64,000 bases of DNA from Ilumatobacter coccineus YM16-304 (GCF_000348785.1 NC_020520.1:372001-436000), one strand, 5' to 3'; shown: positions 33,276-44,105, counted from the stretch's first letter. Numbers and translations: made by a program. The notes: a model not told the origin generated them from the letters alone.

Positions 33276-34838
33276 TCACTGGTCGGGTGCGGCACCGCGG
33301 TCGCGGCCGCCGCCCCCACCACCGCGCCCGACGGCGACGGACTCGCTTGCCTCCGTGGCGGTCGCGGTGCCGATCTCGTCCGAGTCGGCGAGCACGGTGT
33401 AGGTCTCGCCCGGCACCACCTCGGAAGCGGTGACGGTGAGCGAGGTGGCCGTGGTCGTGGCCACGAAGTCGGCGACGGTGGTGCCGTTGGCTCCGACGAT
33501 CGAGATCGTGTCGCCGGCGGCGATGGCGCTCGCATCGACCGTGACGATGCCCGGCGCAGAGAACGTGCCGTTCACGTCGAGCGCACCGTTGCCACCGTTG
33601 GAGCTGGCGCCCGTGGCGATGGCGAGCGTGCCGCCCGTGATCGTGGCCACGCCGTTGGAGTCGAGGCCGTCCGACCCGGCAGCCACGGTCATGGTGCCGC
33701 CGGTCATCGTGAAGGCGACGCCTTCTTCCACGGCCTCGGCGCCGCCGTCGGCGGTGTGGGCGGTGGCGTTGAGGCCGTCGTCGGAGGCGACGACGTCGAC
33801 ACTGCCGCCCGCCATGGTGATCACCATCGCTTGCAGGCCTTCGTTCGACTCGATCACGTCGACGTCGCCGCCGATGACCGTGACGGCGCCGTAGCCGTCG
33901 AGCCCCTGAGCCCCGGCCGACACGGTGATGGTGCCCGCCTCGACCTGCACCCAGCCGAACTCGTCGGCGGTGTCGTTGTCGGACTTGATCCCGTCACCGC
34001 CGGCGACGATGTCGATGGTGCCACCGGCGACGTAGACGTAGTCCTTACCGCGGATGCCGTCGTCGACCGCGTCGACGTTGATCGTGCCGGACAGGATGAC
34101 GAGGCCATCCATGCTGGTGATGGCGTCGTTGCTCGCCCCCGTCACGTTCAGCGTGCCCGACCCGACGATCGTCAGATCGTCGTCGGAGAACAGCGTGGCG
34201 TTCGGTGCGTCCTCGAGGTCGTCGTCGTCACCCGATGCTGCGGCGTCGGCGAGGGTGTTGACCGAACCGTCGGCGAGCACCACGACCGCTTCGTCGGCCT
34301 GGGCGAACACGATCGGTGATGTGGTCGACGATGCGATGTCGGCGCCGTCGAGCACGAGGCGGACCTTGCCGTCGTCTGCGCTGTCGACAACGATCTGACC
34401 GTCGGAGAGTTCGCCCGACACGACGTAGGTGCCGGCGTCGGTGATGGTGACGACGTCGCCGCTCACCGTTGCACCGTCGCCCGACACTGCGGTGGCACCG
34501 TCGGCGAGGGTGATCGAGATGGCGTCGGCCGAGTCGTACTCGCCGTCGTTGTCGTCGGCGTGCGTGTCGTCCAAGACGGGGAGGCCGCCGACCGCTGCTG
34601 GCTCGACGGTCGCCAAGTCATCTCCGGTCGCGTCGGTGGTGGACGTCGTCTCGTCGACCGAGGTGGCGACCTCGTCGGTCTCCTCGGCCGATGGCGTCGC
34701 GTCGGTGACGACGGCGGTCGAGTCCGCGTCGGCGGCGTCGGACCCGGCGCACGCGGTGAGCGTCAAGCTCAGGGCGACGACGGATGCGGTGAGGCCCCGA
34801 CGGATGGCCGGGTGGTTGCTGATGCGCTGCTTGATCAT
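33276..34838 (-). CDS. carbohydrate-binding-like lipoprotein (DUF4353 family)
   Basis: 520 residues from ATG 34838. The signal peptide (LTASVVALSLTLTACAG) ends in a lipobox Cys. A Thr/Asp-rich linker comes next, then a long run of short beta-solenoid-type repeats with Gly-Gly and Asp pairs. Examples are VVSGELSDGQIVVDSADDGKVRLVLDG cut into strands, GTLNVTGASNDAI, GTINVDAVDDGIRGKDY and GGTIDIVAGGDGIKSDNDTA. These are typical of DUF4353, and D-G-I/D-G-L turns recur about every 25-30 residues. A second domain and a Gly-rich tail (RGGGGGGRDRG) follow. Probably a surface beta-helix that binds polysaccharide; this is inference. Confidence 0.85.
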   Translation of the reverse strand: MIKQRISNHPAIRRGLTASVVALSLTLTACAGSDAADADSTAVVTDATPSAEETDEVATSVDETTSTTDATGDDLATVEPAAVGGLPVLDDTHADDNDGEYDSADAISITLADGATAVSGDGATVSGDVVTITDAGTYVVSGELSDGQIVVDSADDGKVRLVLDGADIASSTTSPIVFAQADEAVVVLADGSVNTLADAAASGDDDDLEDAPNATLFSDDDLTIVGSGTLNVTGASNDAITSMDGLVILSGTINVDAVDDGIRGKDYVYVAGGTIDIVAGGDGIKSDNDTADEFGWVQVEAGTITVSAGAQGLDGYGAVTVIGGDVDVIESNEGLQAMVITMAGGSVDVVASDDGLNATAHTADGGAEAVEEGVAFTMTGGTMTVAAGSDGLDSNGVATITGGTLAIATGASSNGGNGALDVNGTFSAPGIVTVDASAIAAGDTISIVGANGTTVADFVATTTATSLTVTASEVVPGETYTVLADSDEIGTATATEASESVAVGRGGGGGGRDRGAAPDQ

Positions 34839-34978
34839 GTCGAGTTCCGATCGGGGGAGTGGGAGGTGGAGAGTGGAAGATCTGTTGGCCAGCCAAGTCG
34901 TCGAACTTGTGAAATCGGTGTGAGCTTCCTCCGAGCTTCTCAGCAACCGAGAGGGCGCTCGCCTACGCTCCGGATCGC

Positions 34979-35719
34979 ATGTACGACCCGGTCAAAGACG
35001 GCGTTGCGAAGAACGTCGAGTCGGTCGTCTACACCGAGGTGCGTCCACCCGCCGAGCTCGGTGAGCTCGTGCACTGCTTCTGGGAGATGCGCACCCTCAC
35101 CGATCTCGACGAGGACTTCACGCTGCACGCCGTGCCCGACGCCTGCGTCAACCTGCTGTTCGACCAGCACGACACCCGCATCGCCGGGGTGACCCAGTTG
35201 CAGACCACGCACACCTCGCTCGATCTCGGCAGGTCGTTCCACTTCGCGGGGATCCAGTTCTTCCCCGGCGTGTGGCGTGGCGACCCCGACGCATCGGTCG
35301 ACCACTACGTCGGCGAACCGTACGAGGGCGACCTGCCGCTCGTCGACGTGTGTGTGGCGGCTGCCGAACACGACCTCGACGGCAAGGTCGCCGTGTTCTC
35401 CGACTTCGTCGTGACGCTGCGGGAAGCAGGGCTCGTCGAACCCAACCCGGTGACCGCCGCGATCCTCGACAACCTCGACCAGATCTACAGCGTCGCCGAC
35501 ATGGCCGAGGTGGCGGCACTGTCGCCGCGCCAACTCCAGCGCGCGTTGAAGTCGACCACCGGCTTCACACCGCACGACCTGTGGAAGGTGCTGCGGGTGC
35601 AGCACTCGTTCCGCAACGACTACCTGTTGCTGTTCGCCGATCAATCGCACTTCACCCATTCGTTCCGGAAACTGACGGGCTACACCCCCGGTCAGTTCAA
35701 CAAGACGTTCGATGTCTGA
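34979..35719 (+). CDS. AraC-family transcriptional regulator
   Basis: 246 residues, ATG 34979. The N-terminal half (PPAELGELVHCFWEMRTL, then LHAVPDACVNLLFD and GIQFFPGVW) matches the DUF6597-type ligand domain often fused to AraC regulators. The C-terminal ~85 residues are an HTH_18 domain: YSVADMAEVAALSPRQLQRALKSTTGF for the first helix-turn-helix, and FADQSHFTHSFRKLTGYTPGQF for the second with the AraC signature. It lies 140 bases from the divergent DUF4353 gene and ahead of a VOC protein, either of which could be its target. Confidence 0.9.
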   Translation: MYDPVKDGVAKNVESVVYTEVRPPAELGELVHCFWEMRTLTDLDEDFTLHAVPDACVNLLFDQHDTRIAGVTQLQTTHTSLDLGRSFHFAGIQFFPGVWRGDPDASVDHYVGEPYEGDLPLVDVCVAAAEHDLDGKVAVFSDFVVTLREAGLVEPNPVTAAILDNLDQIYSVADMAEVAALSPRQLQRALKSTTGFTPHDLWKVLRVQHSFRNDYLLLFADQSHFTHSFRKLTGYTPGQFNKTFDV

Positions 35720-35801
35720 TATCTACAATCCTTCTCGCTCTCGGTCGACTTGAGTGGTCTTCGAAGACACACGGTCTTCGCAACCACGAAAGGACACGAT
35801 C

Positions 35802-36182
35802 ATGCGCAAAGTTGGATGGTTCGACATCTACGTCGAGGACATGGAGCGGGCACAGGCCTTCTACGAGACGGTGCTCGACACCAAGCTCTCACCCATGGGT
35901 GACCCGAACGACCCGAGCGCTCAGATGCGGGCCTTCGAAGACGACTTCACGTCGCACGGCGCCGGCGGTGCCCTCGTGAAGCTCGACTACGCCCAGCCCG
36001 GCCCGGGCGGGTCGATGGTCTACTTCTCCTGCGACGACTGCGCCGTGGAAGCCGAGCGGGTGCCGGCCGCCGGCGGAACCATCGTGCGGCCGAAGTTCTC
36101 GATCGGCGAGCACGGGTTCGTCTCGATCGTCACCGACACCGAAGGCAACATGATCGGTCTTCACTCGGTCGCCGCCGGGTAG
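35802..36182 (+). CDS. VOC family protein (glyoxalase/bleomycin-resistance fold)
   Basis: 126 residues from ATG 35802, with AAAGGA eight bases upstream. Paired beta-alpha-beta-beta-beta units are visible: VGWFDIYVEDMERAQAFYETVL opens the first module, and MVYFSCDDCAVEAERVPAAGGTIV opens the second. GEHGFVSIVTDTEGNMIGLHS ends the second with the conserved E/G-N-x-I-G-L-H tail. Many such proteins are metal-dependent, but the substrate cannot be assigned. It follows the AraC gene on the same strand, separated by 82 bases. Confidence 0.88.
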   Translation: MRKVGWFDIYVEDMERAQAFYETVLDTKLSPMGDPNDPSAQMRAFEDDFTSHGAGGALVKLDYAQPGPGGSMVYFSCDDCAVEAERVPAAGGTIVRPKFSIGEHGFVSIVTDTEGNMIGLHSVAAG

Positions 36183-36348
36183 CACCGTGTTCGTGGCTGC
36201 GAGGTCGAGCATCGACACAGGTGCTCGACCTCGCGAGGCACACGGATCGGGCGTGGAAAGAATGTCGCGCAAAAAGTGAAAGGAACGGCGAGGTCGGTCC
36301 TCTTGTACGGCGAGCACTCACCGTGGGTGCCGAACGAGAGGAACCCAG

Positions 36349-37599
36349 ATGACCACCATCCGCCACACCAACGAACAGAACACGAGCGACCAGCACTGCG
36401 GTGGCAACGCCGCCGGCCACCGACGCTCACTCCGCAACGGAGCCCGCGTCGCCGTCGGGCTCGGTCTCGCCGCCACGATCGGTTTCGGCGCACAGACCTT
36501 CGCCGGCATCTCGGGCGAAGCGCCCGACACGTCGCCGCCTCCCGGTGAACCGGTCGTGCCCGAGCCCGCCGACGGGCCGGCGCTCACGTCGGGCGACGGT
36601 GACTCGCTCGTCACCACGAGCTCCGCCAACTACGACCCGACGATCCTCACCAAGTTCATCCACGCCCGTGGGTTCACCGCCATGCAGGGTGACCCGCTCG
36701 ACAACACCGACGACCGCGTCGACGTGGGCCCCCACGGATGTCTGAGCCCGAGCGCGGCGTCGACCGGAACACTGACCCGTCTCTACGCTCCGGTCGAGCT
36801 TCCCGACGGTGCCCGCATCAAGCGCGTCGAGTTCTACGGCGACGACAACAGCGCTGACGACATCGTCATCAGTCTGCACCGCACCACCGCCACCCTCGGC
36901 CCGTTCCTGGCTCCGACCGCCGGACTGAGCTCCGCGACCGTCACGTCGTTCTCGACGTCGGGCGTGTCGGCTGGCGATGCGGTCGCATTCATGAGCGACG
37001 ACAACCTCGACGAGGTCACCGGCTCGTACAACACGGGCGGCATGGTCCTCGGAACCGACCACAACTTCCACACCGTGCAGGTGGCGATGGACAACGCGGC
37101 GCTGGCCGATCAGTTGCTCTGTGGCGTCGAGATCGAGTACCAGGTGCCGCTCGCCGAGGACGCCGGTGAGGCGTACTTCCCGATCGAGCCGATGCGTGTG
37201 TTCGACAGCCGCATCGACACGTACGACGAGTTCAGCCTGCTCATCCCGAACGACTCGAAGGTCATCGACGTCAGCGACGGCTACGACCTCGACGGCGTGG
37301 CCATCCCCGGCCTCGTCGACGCGGTCCCCGCCGACGCGACGGCCATCACCTACAACATCGCGGTCGCGGGCACCACCGGCCCGAACTTCGTGTCGGTCAC
37401 CGCTGGTGACGCCACCGAGTTCAACACCGCTGTGCTGAACTTCGGTGTGGGCCAGGCGCTGTCGAACAGCGCCACGGTGCCCGTCGACGGCAGTCAGCAG
37501 ATCAAGGTCTGGGGCGGCGACCAGGGTGGAGCGGCCCACGTCATCATCGACGTGACCGGCTACTACGCACCGGGTGCCCATCCGAACATGGGCAACTGA
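36349..37599 (+). CDS. secreted protein with C-terminal D-S-R adhesin-like module
   Basis: 416 residues, ATG 36349. The N-terminus is long and polar, then VAVGLGLAATIGFGAQTFAG gives a signal peptide or anchor. A Pro/Gly linker leads to a beta-rich domain (residues ~80-270) with LYAPVELPDGARIKRVEFYG and FHTVQVAMDN. From ~280 comes one copy of the repeated module: EPMRVFDSR, VPADATAITYNIAV, FNTAVLNFGVGQALSNSATV and HVIIDVTGYYAPG. It is one of five exported proteins in the window with this module. Function unknown. A strong terminator lies at 37621-37651. Confidence 0.83.
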   Translation: MTTIRHTNEQNTSDQHCGGNAAGHRRSLRNGARVAVGLGLAATIGFGAQTFAGISGEAPDTSPPPGEPVVPEPADGPALTSGDGDSLVTTSSANYDPTILTKFIHARGFTAMQGDPLDNTDDRVDVGPHGCLSPSAASTGTLTRLYAPVELPDGARIKRVEFYGDDNSADDIVISLHRTTATLGPFLAPTAGLSSATVTSFSTSGVSAGDAVAFMSDDNLDEVTGSYNTGGMVLGTDHNFHTVQVAMDNAALADQLLCGVEIEYQVPLAEDAGEAYFPIEPMRVFDSRIDTYDEFSLLIPNDSKVIDVSDGYDLDGVAIPGLVDAVPADATAITYNIAVAGTTGPNFVSVTAGDATEFNTAVLNFGVGQALSNSATVPVDGSQQIKVWGGDQGGAAHVIIDVTGYYAPGAHPNMGN

Positions 37600-37620
37600 G
37601 CCGACCTGATCAGACGTGAG

Positions 37621-37651
37621 CGATGCCCGGGCCCGAGCGGCCCGGGCATCG
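37621..37651 (+). terminator. intrinsic terminator-like hairpin
   Basis: CGATGCCCGGGCC-CGAGC-GGCCCGGGCATCG is a perfect 13-base stem with a five-base loop, 21 bases after the stop of the secreted protein. No T-tract follows, as is common in high-GC actinobacteria. Confidence 0.75.
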
Positions 37652-37763
37652 TCGCGCTGTCGCTGAAATGTCACGATAGAGAGGTGTCGATGTGGTCGTC
37701 TGCTCGCTGGTTTCCTCGTGAGGTCCGGCGGCGTTCCGGGCTCCGCATGCGGGCGGGGTCAGG

Positions 37764-39245
37764 ATGAACGCCGGGTTCTCGGTCGACACGGGCGTGTTGC
37801 TCGCCGGTGTACTGCTGCTCGTCGGCGTCGTGGCGAGCGGCTTCACGTCCCGCCTGCGCATCCCGAGCCTCTTGCTGTTCCTCGGACTCGGCATGCTCGT
37901 CGCCGACGACGGCCTCGCACTCGTCCGCTTCGACAACGCAGCACTCGCGCAGAACATCGCCGTGGTGGCGCTCGTCGTCATCCTGTTCGAAGGCGGACTC
38001 GGCACCGACCCCGGAGCGTTTCGTTCCGTCGGCGCGCCCGCTGCCGCGCTCGCCAGCGTCGGCGTCGCGATCACGGCAACGGTCGTGGCGTTGGTCGCGT
38101 GGCTCGTGATGGATCTCGAACCCACGACCGCCTTCCTGCTCGGTTCGGTCGTCGCCTCGACCGACGCTGCAGCGGTGTTCGCCGCGCTCCGATCCGAATC
38201 GCTTCCGACGCGGACCCAGCAACTGCTCCAACTCGAGTCGGGGATGAACGACCCGGTGGCCGTGCTGCTCACCATCGGTGTGCTCGAGACCTGGCGAGCC
38301 GACCCCGGCGTGACCGACTGGGTGTGGTTCCTCGGCGTGCAACTCGGCGCCGGTGTGATTGCGGGGCTGCTCGTCGGTCGGCTCGGACGCTGGATGGTCG
38401 ATCGAGTGAGCGGGACCGCAGCCGTGTCGGTCGGGGTCGTCACCCTCGCGATCGCCGGCATCTCGTACGGGGCAGCGGCAGCCGTCGGCGGCTCCGGATT
38501 CCTGGCCGTCTACCTGACCGGCGTCGTGCTCACCGGGTCGAGGCGGGCGAGTCGCGGCGTGCTGTACTTCCACGAAGGTCTCGCGGCGACGATGCAGGGC
38601 GTGCTGTTCCTGATGCTCGGCACGCTGGTGTTCCCCAGCCAGCTCACCGACCACCTCGGCGTCGCGATCGTGGCCGCCGCGACGTTGATCCTGCTCGCCC
38701 GGCCCATCGCGGTCGCCCTCGTGCTGCTGCCATGGCGCATGCCGCTGCGTCGGATGGCGGTGGTGTCGTGGGCTGGGCTCCGCGGTGCCGTGCCGGTCGT
38801 GCTCGCCACGATTCCGTTCACCGCCGGACACCCCGACGGTGCGGTCATCTTCAACGTCGCGTTCGTGGTCGTCATCCTCTCGGTCGCTCTCCAGGCACCC
38901 ACGGTGGGGGCGCTCGCCCGCCGTCTCGGGGTCGTGGGTGACGAGCGTGTCCGGCTGCGCAGCGAGATCATCCCGGTCGACGCGCACGACGCCGACCTCG
39001 TCGAGATCAGGATTCCCGACGATGCGAACGTTCCGTCGACCACGCTTCGCGTGTCGCCGCCGCCCGCCGGGGCGCGCATCGCAGTGATCCACCGCAACGA
39101 CGCGACGGTGGTCGCTCACGGCGACACCACGATCGAGGCCGGCGACGTCATGTTGATCATCGCGCCCAGGAGCAGCGACCTCGACGAGATCGAACGATGG
39201 GGCCAGAGTTTCGTAGCGCCCGAGGCGGAGCCCGAACCCGAGTGA
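37764..39245 (+). CDS. potassium/proton (cation:proton) antiporter, CPA1 NhaP2-like
   Basis: 493 residues, ATG 37764. Twelve or so transmembrane helices cover residues ~1-390. They include LLLFLGLGMLVADDGLALV, VVILFEGGLGTD, LLGSVVASTDAAAVFAAL (the Asp-containing ion site) and LESGMNDPVAVLLTIGVLE. The soluble C-terminus (residues ~400-480) is a TrkA-C/RCK-like domain with VEIRIPDDANVPSTTLRV and GDVMLIIAP. Together they point to a K+/H+ antiporter of the NhaP2/CvrA type, exchanging cations for protons across the inner membrane. Ion preference is inferred. Confidence 0.92.
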   Translation: MNAGFSVDTGVLLAGVLLLVGVVASGFTSRLRIPSLLLFLGLGMLVADDGLALVRFDNAALAQNIAVVALVVILFEGGLGTDPGAFRSVGAPAAALASVGVAITATVVALVAWLVMDLEPTTAFLLGSVVASTDAAAVFAALRSESLPTRTQQLLQLESGMNDPVAVLLTIGVLETWRADPGVTDWVWFLGVQLGAGVIAGLLVGRLGRWMVDRVSGTAAVSVGVVTLAIAGISYGAAAAVGGSGFLAVYLTGVVLTGSRRASRGVLYFHEGLAATMQGVLFLMLGTLVFPSQLTDHLGVAIVAAATLILLARPIAVALVLLPWRMPLRRMAVVSWAGLRGAVPVVLATIPFTAGHPDGAVIFNVAFVVVILSVALQAPTVGALARRLGVVGDERVRLRSEIIPVDAHDADLVEIRIPDDANVPSTTLRVSPPPAGARIAVIHRNDATVVAHGDTTIEAGDVMLIIAPRSSDLDEIERWGQSFVAPEAEPEPE

Positions 39246-39348
39246 ACGGCTGATCGTGTGACCGGTTCCTCGGACGTCGATACCAACGCGAACCGGTCCG
39301 GTCACTAGGTTCGCGACAGTCCACCGATCTCGAAACTTGGAGAAGCCC

Positions 39349-40680
<1,332 letters not shown>

Positions 40681-40716
40681 TCCTGCGCGCTGAGCGCCTT
40701 CCGACGAACCGTCGAG

Positions 40717-40767
40717 CAGCCGCCGACGACCTCACCGCCTGGTGATGTCGTCGGCGGCTGTGTTTTT
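40717..40767 (+). terminator. intrinsic terminator after the acyl-CoA dehydrogenase gene
   Basis: CAGCCGCCGACGAC (40717-40730) pairs perfectly with GTCGTCGGCGGCTG (40747-40760), and TGTTTTT follows. This is the clearest classical terminator in the window. Confidence 0.9.
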
Positions 40768-41151
40768 CGGTGCGTCGCGACGAATTTCGTGGCCTCGCCG
40801 ATGCTCCGGCTGCCACGTAGCGTGAGTGTGAGCTGGGCGCTGAAATCGTCTTCGATCCGACAAGTGTCACTCGCTTCGCACCTCTTGTTCTCGCTCGGAG
40901 TGGCCGCAATTCCCCAGAGCGTGAGATTCTGGAAGAAAATTGGAGGCCACGGCCGCTCCGGGTGACCTCCTGCCGTGGTTCGTGGTCGGCGCACCAGTTT
41001 GCGCGGTGGGTGGCGGTCGATCCGGTACTTGCATGATTTCGTCAACCCTCGGACTCTCGGACTCAAGTGTCACAGAGGGTGGTCGATACAAGAGGTGAGG
41101 CGCTTGTCACCTCCACACTCAGCCACCACCGCAATCATGGGAGTACCTCAC
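40768..41151. other. intergenic region upstream of the repeat-rich surface protein
   Basis: About 380 bases with no supported gene. It has lower GC than its surroundings in places (for example around 40915-40945). It must hold the promoter of the gene at 41152, but I see no convincing -35/-10 pair. A GGGAG at 41139-41143 serves as ribosome-binding site. Confidence 0.5.
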
Positions 41152-43923
41152 ATGCGAGTACCAGCGATTCATGAAGATCTGGCCGGTCACCGAGGATCAC
41201 GAGCCAGAAGGTTCGCAATCGGCGCAGTGGCGTCGATGTCGGCGCTGGCATTGTCCGGCGTGACGTCGATCAGCGCGTCGTCGATCGACACGTCGGCGTT
41301 CGTCACCTCGGCGTCGGCGGCTTCGCTCGGTGAAGCTGGCGGCCCGTCGGCCGACGAGGCCGAAGTGTTCATCGGCATCTCGCCGGTTCGGCTGCTCGAC
41401 ACCCGTGAAGGGGTCGGTGTCTCGGCCGCTGGTCCGCTCGGGCCTGGTGAGTCGGTCACCGTCAACGTGGTCGGCGTCGGCGGGATCCCGGCTGCTGCGA
41501 CGAGTGTCGCGCTGAACACGACGTTCACCGCACAGACGACGATGCCGAGCTTCATGACGATCTGGCCCACGGGCGACCCGCGTCCGTACACGGCCGTGAA
41601 CAACGCGTCGCCTGGCGTCGCCTCTCCCAACTTCGTGATCGCCAAGCTCGCCGAGAGTGGATCGATCGACGTCTACAACGAACGCGGCAACGCTCACATC
41701 GTGCTCGACGTCGCCGGCTACTACGTGCCGCTCAGCGAACTCGACGACATCGACGCCGCTGGTGGCGCCCTCTGGTCGGATCAGGGGCTGCCCGGACCTG
41801 GCGTCGGCGACGACGGTGACTTCTACATCGACGAAGACACCGGCGACATGTACGGCCCCAAGACCGGCGGCGAATGGGGTGACCCGATCGCCGGTGACGA
41901 CCCTACGCCGCCGAGCGCCGCCAAGGCTCCTGCCCTCCTGTCGGGCAACGGTGCCCCGTCGATCGGTGAAGGTGACATCGAAGACATGTACCTCGACCTC
42001 GCAGCACCTGCCGTGTACGGCCCCAAGACGGCATCCGGCTGGGGCGCGCCTGTCGCTGTCGGTCCCGACGGAACCGGCACCGACTTCCTCGTCGGCGCCG
42101 GTGCGCCGACCGCCGGTGACGGCAGCGACGGCGACATGTACCTCGACGAGAACTCGCTCATGCTGTACGGCCCGAAGGCGGGCGGCGCGTGGGCTCCGGC
42201 CGTCGACCTCGCACTTCCCGGAACCGCTGAGCTGCTCACGGGTGCGACCGCACCGCTGGCGACGCTCGGCGACGACGGCGATCACTACATCGACACCGTC
42301 GGCCTCGACCTCTACGGCCCCAAGACGGCCGGCAGTTGGGGCAGCCCGGTGTCGCTCATCACCGGATCCGACTTCCTGGTCGGCGAAGGTGCGCCCGGCG
42401 CCGGTGACGGCAGCGACGGCGACATGTACCTCGACGAGAACTCGCTCATGCTGTACGGCCCGAAGACGGGTGGCGCCTGGTCGCCGGCCGTCGATCTCGG
42501 TGTCGGTTCGGAGTTCATCACCGGTCTCGTTCCACCGACGGCTGGTGTCGGTGAAAACGGCGATCACTACATCGACACGGTTGCGTCGATGATCTACGGC
42601 CCGAAGGCCGCCGGTGTCTGGCCGACAGGTTCGCCGCTCGGCGACGGCGGTGCTGAGTTCATCACCGGTGCACTTCCCCCGACGCCCGCGATCGGCAGCG
42701 ACGGTGACATGTACATCGACACGCTCGGTTCGAAGATGTACGGCCCGAAGGACTCCGGCGTCTGGCCGGCCGGCATCTCCCTCGGTGGGGGACTCGGCGG
42801 CAGCAGCGACGGTGCGTTCCTGAGCGGCGTCGTGCCCCCGACGGCCGGCGTCGGCAACGACGGCGATCACTACATCGACACCGTCGGACTCATGCTCTAC
42901 GGCCCGAAGGCCAGCGGTGCCTGGCCCGCAGGAACCGACCTCGATCCGGGCGCCGGATTCCTGACTGGCACGGTTCCGCCCGACGACGCCGACGGCAACG
43001 ACGGCGACGTCTACATCGACACGACCAACCTCATGATCTACGGCCCGAAGGTCGGCGGCGTGTGGCCGGCGGGCACCGACCTCAACGGCTCGGTGCTCCT
43101 GAGCGGCGTCGTTCCGCCGACGGCCGGTGACGGCAGCGACGGCGACATGTACATCGACGCCGTGGGTCTGAAGATGTACGGCCCGAAGGCCGGCGGCGCC
43201 TGGCCCATGCCCGGAACGGATCTCAACGGTTCGATCATGTTGAGCGGTGTGGTTCCGCCGACCGCCGGTGACGGCAGCGACGGCGACATGTACATCGACA
43301 CCGTCGGACTCATGCTCTACGGCCCGAAGGCCGGCGGAGCATGGCCCACACCGGGCGCCGATCTGAACGGTTCGATCATGCTCAACGGTGTCGTGCCGCC
43401 CACGGCCGGCGACGGCTCCGATGGCGACATGTACATCGACACCAACACGCTGACCATGTACGGCCCGAAGTCGGGCGGCACCTGGCCCGCTGGCCAGCCG
43501 CTGACCGGCATGCCGACGGCACTCACCGACTCGGCGTTCAGCGCCTACTCGAACGGCGTGAGCATCTCGGTCGCCGTGTTGGGCAGCACGGCCATCGACT
43601 TCGAAACCGACGGCGTCAGCGTCGGGTCGGCGATCAGCCGAGTCGACGACGACACGTTCGTGTTCAACACGGCCGGCACCTACAAGGTGTCGTACGACGT
43701 GACCGCCGGGCTGGCTGTCGCCGGCTCCGTCGCCATCGAAGTGGACGGAGTGGAGGCACCGGGTCGTCTCGTCGACCTGGAGGCGCTCGGGACGTCCTCG
43801 ACGACCGAACTGGTCCACGCTGAAGCCGGCGACACGCTGGAGATCGTGTTGTCGAGCGTCCTCGGCGTCGGCCTCGGAGTCATCGACTCGTCGCTGGTGG
43901 TGGAACTCATCGCCATCGACTGA
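41152..43923 (+). CDS. large secreted protein with 12 Y-G-P-K repeats and a C1q-like tail
   Basis: 923 residues from ATG 41152 (an ATG at 41137 is possible). The arginine-rich start plus FAIGAVASMSALALSGVTSIS is a signal peptide. Residues ~75-205 are one copy of the shared adhesin-like module (SPVRLLDTREGVG ... HIVLDVAGYYVP). Next come twelve repeats of ~46 residues, each with a D-G-D-x-Y-(I/L)-D core followed by YGPK, a Trp, and a VPPTAG-type linker. The last ~140 residues (SAFSAYSNGVSISVAV, TFVFNTAGTYKVSYDV) resemble C1q/BclA-C-type trimeric beta domains. A fibrous trimeric surface protein is inferred. Confidence 0.85.
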   Translation: MRVPAIHEDLAGHRGSRARRFAIGAVASMSALALSGVTSISASSIDTSAFVTSASAASLGEAGGPSADEAEVFIGISPVRLLDTREGVGVSAAGPLGPGESVTVNVVGVGGIPAAATSVALNTTFTAQTTMPSFMTIWPTGDPRPYTAVNNASPGVASPNFVIAKLAESGSIDVYNERGNAHIVLDVAGYYVPLSELDDIDAAGGALWSDQGLPGPGVGDDGDFYIDEDTGDMYGPKTGGEWGDPIAGDDPTPPSAAKAPALLSGNGAPSIGEGDIEDMYLDLAAPAVYGPKTASGWGAPVAVGPDGTGTDFLVGAGAPTAGDGSDGDMYLDENSLMLYGPKAGGAWAPAVDLALPGTAELLTGATAPLATLGDDGDHYIDTVGLDLYGPKTAGSWGSPVSLITGSDFLVGEGAPGAGDGSDGDMYLDENSLMLYGPKTGGAWSPAVDLGVGSEFITGLVPPTAGVGENGDHYIDTVASMIYGPKAAGVWPTGSPLGDGGAEFITGALPPTPAIGSDGDMYIDTLGSKMYGPKDSGVWPAGISLGGGLGGSSDGAFLSGVVPPTAGVGNDGDHYIDTVGLMLYGPKASGAWPAGTDLDPGAGFLTGTVPPDDADGNDGDVYIDTTNLMIYGPKVGGVWPAGTDLNGSVLLSGVVPPTAGDGSDGDMYIDAVGLKMYGPKAGGAWPMPGTDLNGSIMLSGVVPPTAGDGSDGDMYIDTVGLMLYGPKAGGAWPTPGADLNGSIMLNGVVPPTAGDGSDGDMYIDTNTLTMYGPKSGGTWPAGQPLTGMPTALTDSAFSAYSNGVSISVAVLGSTAIDFETDGVSVGSAISRVDDDTFVFNTAGTYKVSYDVTAGLAVAGSVAIEVDGVEAPGRLVDLEALGTSSTTELVHAEAGDTLEIVLSSVLGVGLGVIDSSLVVELIAID
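41806..43498 (+). repeat. 12 in-frame coding repeats (~138-141 bp each)
   Basis: The TACGGCCC(C/G)AAG codon block for Y-G-P-K recurs twelve times. The last four copies begin near 43039, 43177, 43318 and 43459, that is 138-141 bases apart, and are the most alike, with near-identical D-G-S-D-G-D-M-Y-I-D blocks. Earlier copies are more diverged and longer. This pattern suggests recent 3' expansion by unequal crossing-over. Confidence 0.88.
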
Positions 43924-43944
43924 CGATCACCTCGTCGACCGAAG

Positions 43945-43988
43945 CGTCCGCTCGTCTTCCCGATTCGTCGGGGAGCGAGCGGACGTTT
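43945..43988 (+). terminator. terminator after the repeat-rich surface protein
   Basis: CGTCCGCTCG (43945-43954) pairs with CGAGCGGACG (43976-43985), and an inner CCCGA/TCGGG stem stacks inside it. TTT follows. It lies 22 bases after the stop and can also serve the convergent GNAT gene. Confidence 0.75.
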
Positions 43989-44105
43989 CGCGTTCCGGGC
44001 GAGGTGGTCGAGGCGGGGCTCCTCGGTCGAGGCGCGCCAGATCCGAGGCGGGGCAGTGCGGAGGTGGCTGCGAGGAGCCTTGGGGAAGCGGGAGGTGGCC
44101 GCGGC

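Noticed and set aside
41197-43818. A long minus-strand open frame through the 12-repeat region
   Set aside because: It repeats only because the coding repeat on the other strand repeats; the plus-strand frame has a signal peptide, a module and a terminator.
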